Shown in pieces: positions 5,579-9,410 of a stretch of 9,410 bases of DNA. The first letter of the stretch is position 1; each line of letters starts with the position of its first letter. The DNA comes from Clostridiales bacterium (GTDB lineage: Bacteria > Bacillota > Clostridia > Oscillospirales > Oscillospiraceae), in NCBI GenBank assembly GCA_017577345.1, contig PITX01000034.1, forward strand, positions 1 to 9,410, in the 5' to 3' direction. A program made the translations under genes and the position numbers. The notes beneath the pieces were generated by a model. That model searched no databases, was not told the DNA's origin, and saw only the letters and a list, made by a program, of their open reading frames with translations.

Positions 5579-6034
5579 TTACTTCTCTTCCAAAATCTTA
5601 TTCAGTTCGTGCATGAAGCTGTTGATGTCCTTAAACTGACGGTAGACCGAAGCAAAGCGAACATAGGCGACCTCATCGAGCGGTTTGAGGCGTTCCATGA
5701 CCAGCTCACCGATCCTGCCGGTGCTGACCTCGCGCTCCAGAGAGTTCTGCACGATCTGCTCGATCTCCGAGACTGCCGCTTCCAGATCCGCCATGCTGAC
5801 CGGGCGCTTTTCGCAGGCGCGTACCATGCCGCGCAGAATCTTGTTGCGGTCAAACGGCTCGCGGCTGTTATCCTTCTTCACCACGACGATCGGCAGGCTT
5901 TCGACTGTCTCGTAGGTAGTGAAACGCTTCTGGCAGGACAGGCACTCTCTGCGGCGACGGATGCTGCTGCCGTCATCGGAGTGTCTGGAATCGACGACTT
6001 TGCTTTCCTGATAACCACAATACGGGCACTTCAT
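5579..6034 (-). CDS. nrdR: Transcriptional repressor NrdR
   Basis: ATP/dATP-sensing repressor of ribonucleotide reductase genes. The 151-residue protein has the family layout: N-terminal zinc ribbon with Cys3, Cys6, Cys31 and Cys34 (MKCPYCG and [13 protein letters not shown]), the basic stretch SSIRRRR between them, then an ATP-cone from about residue 47 to 137 ([20 protein letters not shown]). I chose the ATG at 6034 because MKCPYCG is the usual NrdR N-terminus and AAAAGGAG at 6044-6051 is well placed; a TTG at 6058 would add eight residues but sits upstream of that site. It opens the run with the deacetylase and HPr-kinase-like genes and has a good candidate promoter. No ribonucleotide reductase gene is in the window, so its targets are elsewhere. 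Confidence 0.97.
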   Translation of the reverse strand: MKCPYCGYQESKVVDSRHSDDGSSIRRRRECLSCQKRFTTYETVESLPIVVVKKDNSREPFDRNKILRGMVRACEKRPVSMADLEAAVSEIEQIVQNSLEREVSTGRIGELVMERLKPLDEVAYVRFASVYRQFKDINSFMHELNKILEEK

Positions 6035-6069
6035 GGCTTTTTTCTCCTTTTTGCACAATATTTAGTTAT

Positions 6070-6098
6070 ATTTTATCAAACAAGCTACAAATTGTCTA
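6070..6098 (-). promoter_or_regulatory. Candidate sigma-A promoter for nrdR
   Basis: On the minus strand TAGACA (6098-6093) and TAAAAT (6075-6070) are separated by 17 bases, 36 bases before the nrdR ATG. It lies in the 72-base gap after the upstream small gene, which shows no hairpin terminator, so read-through may also contribute. Confidence 0.55.
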
Positions 6099-6106
6099 TC
6101 CTTTTT

Positions 6107-6382
6107 TCAAAAATTATTCAGCTCGTCCTCCACGATGTCCCGCAGTGTGCTTGGCGTCACGGTATTTCGGGACAAACGCGATAGAATTTCCCGCATTCTG
6201 CCGTAAGATGTGGTGATGTTGCGCACCGCCGCAGTCTCCCGATGTCCGCCGCGGTGCATTACGATTTCTGCTCCGTAGCTTCGGCATCCGTCCAGCGTTT
6301 CTTCCAAAATGTAATACAGCAACGAAGCTACCTCACCGTTTTCACAGCAAGCACTTCGCGCTTCAAAATCTCGTCTTGTCAT
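6107..6382 (-). CDS. Small DUF6514-like protein, function unknown
   Basis: A 91-residue protein with no signal peptide, membrane segment or catalytic motif. The pattern LLYYILEETLDGCRSYGAEI, then VRNITTSYGRMREILSRLSRN, then TVTPSTLRDIVEDELNNF fits the small clostridial family I know as DUF6514 (YxxLEE...YG, DIT-like strand, V-x-P-x-x-L-x-D-V-V-E-D ending). I recognise this from memory of the family pattern and cannot confirm it by search. The ATG is preceded by GGGAGG at a normal distance. It lies upstream of nrdR in the same direction with 72 bases between and may be partly cotranscribed, although nrdR has its own promoter-like sequence. A -10-like TAAAAT lies upstream (6415-6420, minus strand) without a convincing -35. 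Confidence 0.72.
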   Translation of the reverse strand: MTRRDFEARSACCENGEVASLLYYILEETLDGCRSYGAEIVMHRGGHRETAAVRNITTSYGRMREILSRLSRNTVTPSTLRDIVEDELNNF

Positions 6383-6427
6383 CCTGTGTTCCTCCCTGTT
6401 TTTAATTGAAACACATTTTATGACCGA

Positions 6428-6440
6428 ATTCTATCATTTT
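6428..6440 (+). repeat. 13-base direct repeat, copy 1
   Basis: ATTCTATCATTTT, identical to 6631-6643. It lies near the start of the divergent small gene's leader. A shared operator is possible but unproven. Confidence 0.5.
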
Positions 6441-6600
6441 TCCTCGTCATTTTTCGACTTGCTCCGAAATTCCGATGTCAATAAGTTCGTATTTTATCTG
6501 TTATTCTCGAATCACAGTGCCATTCGGCGTAGTTTTCTTCTCCTCTGCTGTCGGATTATGTCGTTATTTTATATTTTTCTCAAGTTTTTCCCGGAAATGA

Positions 6601-6629
6601 TTGCACTGCTTTTTCTGTTATGTTATAAT
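6601..6629 (+). promoter_or_regulatory. Sigma-A promoter of the uracil permease gene
   Basis: TTGCAC (6601-6606), a 17-base spacer, then a perfect TATAAT (6624-6629) with an extended TG motif (6621-6622). The predicted start, about 6636, leaves a leader of only some 24 bases, too short for a PyrR-type attenuator. Confidence 0.85.
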
Positions 6630-6630
6630 C

Positions 6631-6643
6631 ATTCTATCATTTT
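6631..6643 (+). repeat. 13-base direct repeat, copy 2, over the transcription start
   Basis: Second copy of ATTCTATCATTTT. It covers the predicted start site of the permease promoter, a position suited to an operator. Confidence 0.5.
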
Positions 6644-6658
6644 ATAAGGAGGACTCCT

Positions 6659-7954
6659 ATGAAACTGAAAACTGCGCTCTGGGGCGGTGACAAGCCCGGC
6701 AGAGCCGTTACCCTCGGCATTCAGCATGTCTTCGCCATGTTTGGCTCGACTGTCCTCGTTCCCGCACTGACCGGTCTTGACCCGGCTGTCACCCTGTTCT
6801 GCATGGGCATCGGCACGCTGATCTTCCACCTGATCACCAAGGGTGTTGTTCCTGCCTTCATGGGCTCCAGCTTCTCATTTATCGCCTCGATCTGCGCCGT
6901 TGCCGCAAACTGCGGCGGCAAAGACTTTGCTCCCTATGTTGGCTGGGGCATCATGGCATCCGGCGTTTTGTATCTGATCCTCGCGCTTCTGGTCAAGCTG
7001 CTCGGCACCAAGCGCATCACCGGCTTCTTCCCGCCCATCGTCACCGGCTGTATGATCATCATCATCGGTATGATGCTGGCTCCCACGGCAATGAGCAACA
7101 TCACCACCGCCGTTGCTGACATTCCCGTCTGGAAAAACTGGGTCGTCGCAGTTGTCACGGTTGCCGTGATCATCATTGTCATGTTCTTCTTCCGCGGCTT
7201 CTGGAAGCTCATTCCGATCCTGTTCGGTATCGTAGCAGGCTACCTGACCGCGCTGGCACTCGGCATGGTCGATACCGCACCCCTTGCAGAGGCAAGCTGG
7301 TTTGCACTGCCGGAGTTTACGCCCTTCCTTCAGGGCAAGGACTGGAGTAAAATTATCTTTGCAATTACCATGATCGCTCCGATCTCCGTTGTCACCTTTG
7401 TGGAGCATGTCGGCGATATCACTGCCAACGGTGCCGTCACCGGTCACAACTACATTGAGGATCCCGGTCTGCACCGCACTCTGCTCGGCTGCGGTCTTGC
7501 CTCCATCTTCTCCGGCGGCATGGGCGGTCCCGCTGCCACGACTTATTCCGAAAACACCGGCGTTCTCGCCGCGACCCGCAACTACAACCCCGCTACGCTC
7601 CGTATCGCCGCTGTCTTTGCCATTGTGCTTTCCCTGTTCGGCAAGGTCTCCGGTCTGCTCAACAGTATCCCCACTGCCGTCATGGGCGGCGTTTCCGTCG
7701 TTCTGTTCGGCATGATCGCCTCCGTCGGTCTGCGTATGCTGGTAGAAAACGGCGTGGACTTCACCAAGAGCTACAACCTGATCATCGCCGCCGTCATGCT
7801 CGTCATCGGTCTCGGTCTGTCCAGCGGCATCACCGTCGGCAGTGTTACCATCAGCGGTACCGCGATCGCGGCTGTCCTCGGCGTCATCCTCGCGATGATC
7901 CTCCCGCAGGAGGAAAGCGAAGAACGCCATAAGGAAAAGGCAGCGAAAAACTAA
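6659..7954 (+). CDS. uraA: Uracil permease, NCS2 (nucleobase:cation symporter-2) family
   Basis: Inner-membrane transporter that imports uracil, probably by proton symport, for salvage into UMP. The 431-residue length is typical. The protein is hydrophobic throughout with the NCS2 14-segment character. Family signatures: IQHVFAMFGSTVLVPALTG at about 21-39 (TM1), GSSFSFI at about 69-75 (TM3), FVEHVGDI with Glu249 and His250 (TM8), and GGPAATTYSENTGVLAATR with Glu298 (TM10). The two glutamates correspond to the uracil-contacting Glu241 and Glu290 of E. coli UraA. The TTYSEN sequence, close to the TTYGEN of uracil carriers, favours uracil over xanthine or urate, but specificity is inferred. AAGGAGG at 6646-6652 fixes the start. 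It has its own promoter; no other pyrimidine gene is in the window. Confidence 0.92.
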   Translation: MKLKTALWGGDKPGRAVTLGIQHVFAMFGSTVLVPALTGLDPAVTLFCMGIGTLIFHLITKGVVPAFMGSSFSFIASICAVAANCGGKDFAPYVGWGIMASGVLYLILALLVKLLGTKRITGFFPPIVTGCMIIIIGMMLAPTAMSNITTAVADIPVWKNWVVAVVTVAVIIIVMFFFRGFWKLIPILFGIVAGYLTALALGMVDTAPLAEASWFALPEFTPFLQGKDWSKIIFAITMIAPISVVTFVEHVGDITANGAVTGHNYIEDPGLHRTLLGCGLASIFSGGMGGPAATTYSENTGVLAATRNYNPATLRIAAVFAIVLSLFGKVSGLLNSIPTAVMGGVSVVLFGMIASVGLRMLVENGVDFTKSYNLIIAAVMLVIGLGLSSGITVGSVTISGTAIAAVLGVILAMILPQEESEERHKEKAAKN

Positions 7955-7966
7955 AACGGTTTTGAG

Positions 7967-7994
7967 CGCAGGGGCAGAGTGCTCTGTCCCTGCG
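7967..7994 (+). terminator. Terminator-like hairpin after the permease gene
   Basis: CGCAGGGGCAGA (7967-7978) pairs with TCTGTCCCTGCG (7983-7994), 12 bp with one G-U and a GTGC loop. The tail TATTCTCTATC is only moderately T-rich, so termination may be partial and the downstream acyltransferase gene may receive read-through. Confidence 0.6.
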
Positions 7995-8027
7995 TATTCT
8001 CTATCATCCAAAAGGGAGGCATTTTCA

Positions 8028-9134
8028 GTGGCACTGAAACAGGAACGAAACTACGGCATTGACCTGCTGCGCATGGTTGCCATGTTCATGGTCACAGTTC
8101 TTCATGTACTCGGTCAGGGCGGTGTTTTAGGAAATACATACGGTTTCTCAGGTCAATATCTGGTCAGTTGGTTTTTGGAGCTTGCGGCATACGGTGCGGT
8201 CAATCTGTACGCGCTGATCTCCGGCTATGTCGGAATTGACAGTAAGTACCGGGCTTCAAATTTTATCGTTCTTTGGCTGCAAGTCGTTCTTTACTCCCTC
8301 GGTATTTCAGTTATCGCTGCACTGTTCCAGCCGGAAGTTTGCGGAATCGAAGATATTATCGGTTCTGCTTTCCCCATTCTGACGGGTCAATACTGGTATT
8401 TCTCCGCGTATTTCTGCCTCTTCCTGTTTATGCCGCTGCTGAACGCCGCGATCAATACGATGAGCAAACGCTCTCTGAAGTGGATCATGATTGCGCTGGT
8501 CGTAGTTTTCTCACTGCTTGCATCGGTCGCGAGAGAGGCGAAAAATGATCCGTTCTGTCTGGTAGGCGGTTACAGCGGTCTGTGGCTGATCGTGCTTTAT
8601 GCCGTCGGCGCGTACATCAAAAAATACGGTCTTGGGGAAAAATGTTCGCAGGTCGTTCTGTTCCTGATCTTCTTGGGAAGCGTTGTGCTTTCTCTTGCTT
8701 TAAAGTACGCGATCCAGTATTTTTCGCAAAAGATCAATGGTTCGATCTATTCACCGCGCTTTGTCGCGTCTTTCCTTTCCCCCCTGATTCTATTGGCAAG
8801 CGTTTCTCTCCTGCTGTTTTTCTCCAGACTGCGGTGCGGGAAAGCAGCGAAAAAGCTGATTGCGTTTTTCGCCCCTGCAGCTTTCGGCGTATATATCATC
8901 CATGTTCACCCGCTCATCTGGGAAAGTCTGATAAAGAACCGCTTTGTTTCTTATGCAAGCCTTTCGCCGCTTGCGCTTGCAGGTGCCGTCCTGCTGACCG
9001 CCTTCGGCATCTATCTGGTCTGTTCCCTCATTGATCTGCTCCGTATCCGGATCTTTAAGCTTCTGAAGATCCGAAAACGGTGTATGGCGTTGGAGGAAAA
9101 GATATTCAAAGAAAAGATCGGGAGCCGCGAATAA
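8028..9134 (+). CDS. Acyltransferase-3 family membrane protein
   Basis: Predicted multi-pass membrane acyltransferase (OafA/WecH-like) that moves an acyl group, usually acetyl, onto a surface glycan or related acceptor. With the start chosen here it has 368 residues, about ten hydrophobic segments and the R-x10-H signature of the family: Arg15 and His26 in GIDLLRMVAMFMVTVLHV. Other family-like parts are NLYALISGYVG (59-69), GQYWYFSAYFCLFLFMPLLN (120-139) and FGVYIIHVHPLIW (286-298). The C-terminal 30 residues are basic and likely cytoplasmic. The GTG at 8028 is chosen because GGGAGG (8014-8019) is eight bases upstream and GIDLLR falls right at the N-terminus, as usual; a TTG at 7962 in the same frame starts at the foot of the hairpin and has no binding site. 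The acceptor is unknown. It follows the permease gene by 73 bases with a hairpin between them. Confidence 0.86.
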   Translation: MALKQERNYGIDLLRMVAMFMVTVLHVLGQGGVLGNTYGFSGQYLVSWFLELAAYGAVNLYALISGYVGIDSKYRASNFIVLWLQVVLYSLGISVIAALFQPEVCGIEDIIGSAFPILTGQYWYFSAYFCLFLFMPLLNAAINTMSKRSLKWIMIALVVVFSLLASVAREAKNDPFCLVGGYSGLWLIVLYAVGAYIKKYGLGEKCSQVVLFLIFLGSVVLSLALKYAIQYFSQKINGSIYSPRFVASFLSPLILLASVSLLLFFSRLRCGKAAKKLIAFFAPAAFGVYIIHVHPLIWESLIKNRFVSYASLSPLALAGAVLLTAFGIYLVCSLIDLLRIRIFKLLKIRKRCMALEEKIFKEKIGSRE

Positions 9135-9146
9135 GCGGCTCCCGAT
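9117..9146. terminator. Bidirectional terminator between convergent genes
   Basis: A perfect 12-bp stem (9117-9128 with 9135-9146, core CGGGAGCCGC/GCGGCTCCCG) around a six-base loop GAATAA that contains the acyltransferase stop codon. The minus-strand tail is CTTTTCTTTG, good for the gene ending at 9155; the plus-strand tail (TCCATATG) is poor, so it mainly serves the minus strand. Confidence 0.8.
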
Positions 9147-9154
9147 TCCATATG

Positions 9155-9409
9155 TTACGGTTCTTCCGTCGCCTCTGTCGGAGCAGGGTCGGCATAGCCC
9201 GACAGGTAAAGATCCTCGTAGATCGTCCGATAGATCCAGTCGCTGGCGCGGTTCAGATCGTACACGCAGTAGAAATACTGTTCCTGACCGAGGATGCCGC
9301 CCCAGTAATTCACATTTTCCAGAACGGCGTAGGATTCGACCGTGTATCTGTTCTGCACGGCCTCCAGGCAAATCTCCATCAGCTCGTCCGTGCGGAACGA
9401 GGTCGTACA
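9155..9409 (-). CDS. Unrecognised protein, C-terminal end only
   Basis: An open frame running from the window edge to a TAA at 9155-9157, giving 85 C-terminal residues. I do not recognise it. It is rich in Tyr, Trp and acidic residues (YAVLENVNYWGGILGQEQYF, YRTIYEDLYLSGY) and ends in a low-complexity acidic tail, PAPTEATEEP. No membrane segment is visible here. I prefer this frame to the overlapping Arg/Gly-rich minus-strand frame (8790-9410), because that one runs back through the terminator and deep into the acyltransferase gene. The stop is nine bases from the terminator stem, as expected for a real gene end. Without the N-terminus, a secreted protein or lipoprotein is possible but cannot be judged. 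Confidence 0.6.
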   Translation of the reverse strand, partial: CTTSFRTDELMEICLEAVQNRYTVESYAVLENVNYWGGILGQEQYFYCVYDLNRASDWIYRTIYEDLYLSGYADPAPTEATEEP

Positions 9410-9410
9410 C

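Larger units (their letters stand above)
6383..6658. other. AT-rich divergent intergenic region
   Basis: 276 bases between the minus-strand small gene and the plus-strand uracil permease gene. It holds the permease promoter at its right end, a weak -10-like TAAAAT for the small gene at 6415-6420, and a 13-base direct repeat (6428-6440 and 6631-6643). A phenylalanine-rich 75-codon frame at 6420-6647 has no ribosome binding site and overlaps the promoter, so I do not call it. No RNA element is recognised in the middle. Confidence 0.6.

Noticed and set aside
4650..5639. 329-codon plus-strand frame opposite the deacetylase gene
   Set aside because: Arg/His/Asp-rich shadow crossing the nrdR/deacetylase junction; no supporting motif.
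6035..6058. Upstream TTG start for NrdR
   Set aside because: The ribosome binding site lies between it and the ATG at 6034, and the family begins MKCPxC.
6420..6647. 75-codon plus-strand frame in the intergenic region
   Set aside because: No ribosome binding site, Phe/Leu/Ser-rich translation expected from T-rich DNA, and it runs over the strong permease promoter.
6630..6658. PyrR-type attenuator or riboswitch before the uracil permease
   Set aside because: The predicted leader is only about 24 bases.
6875..8011. 378-codon minus-strand frame opposite the permease gene
   Set aside because: Asp/Gly/His-rich translation that mirrors the codon bias of the permease gene; no binding site or family pattern.
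7962..8027. Upstream TTG start for the acyltransferase
   Set aside because: It begins at the foot of a hairpin, has no ribosome binding site and adds residues not typical of the family; GTG at 8028 has a well-spaced GGGAGG.
8790..9410. 206-codon minus-strand frame at the right end
   Set aside because: It reads through the terminator and into the acyltransferase gene; the alternative frame ending at 9155 fits the terminator much better.
1..9410. CRISPR array, tRNA or rRNA genes, prophage or defence cassette
   Set aside because: No spaced short repeats, cloverleaf or rRNA-like sequence, and no phage or toxin-antitoxin genes were found; the only accessory unit is the insertion sequence.

Overview
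The window looks like a chromosomal fragment from a Gram-positive Clostridia genome, most likely a gut Oscillospiraceae/Ruminococcaceae-type bacterium. This rests on strong AGGAGG-type ribosome binding sites, moderately high GC in the host genes, NrdR followed by small clostridial genes, and an NCS2 uracil permease with a short consensus sigma-A promoter. The genus cannot be fixed from sequence alone. No CRISPR array, tRNA, rRNA or riboswitch was recognised.

Layout. (1) 1-1826, plus strand: the 3' part of an O-acetylhomoserine sulfhydrylase gene followed 10 bases later by metA. MetA carries Glu111, the residue linked to acetyl-CoA use, so the pair forms a consistent acetyl route from homoserine to homocysteine. 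The first 127 bases of the window recur exactly at 388-514, which puts the catalytic core of the sulfhydrylase out of its natural order. The length of exactly 127, the maximum k-mer of common assemblers, suggests a contig-end graph artefact rather than biology. (2) 1860-3585: a complete IS3-family (IS150-like) insertion sequence on the minus strand, with orfA, orfB, an in-frame A AAA AAA slippery site and related ends starting TGCTCCC. (3) 3616-6382, minus strand: a DUF6514-like small protein gene, then nrdR, a membrane-anchored polysaccharide deacetylase and an HPr-kinase-like P-loop protein, the last three in a tight run. (4) 6383-6658: a divergent intergenic region holding a near-consensus extended -10 promoter. 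(5) 6659-9134, plus strand: an NCS2 uracil permease and a membrane acyltransferase-3 protein. (6) 9155-9409, minus strand: the 3' end of an unrecognised gene, sharing a bidirectional terminator with the acyltransferase gene.

The most interesting material is in the insertion sequence and its landing site. The flanks outside it (1830-1843 and 3593-3606) are the two arms of a 14-bp hairpin with a T-rich tail on each strand, so the element appears to have inserted into the loop of the bidirectional terminator between metA and the convergent HPr-kinase-like gene. The orfA end can fold into a 14-bp plus 7-bp structure that buries the orfA ribosome binding site, and one arm of it is the terminal inverted repeat itself. 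A transcript entering from outside would be silenced, whereas one starting at the circle-junction promoter, predicted from an outward TTGACG at the other end, would lack the masking arm. A UUCG-capped terminator at the orfB end guards the other side. Each element has precedents in insertion-sequence biology; using the same terminal bases for both transposition and masking is the part worth testing.
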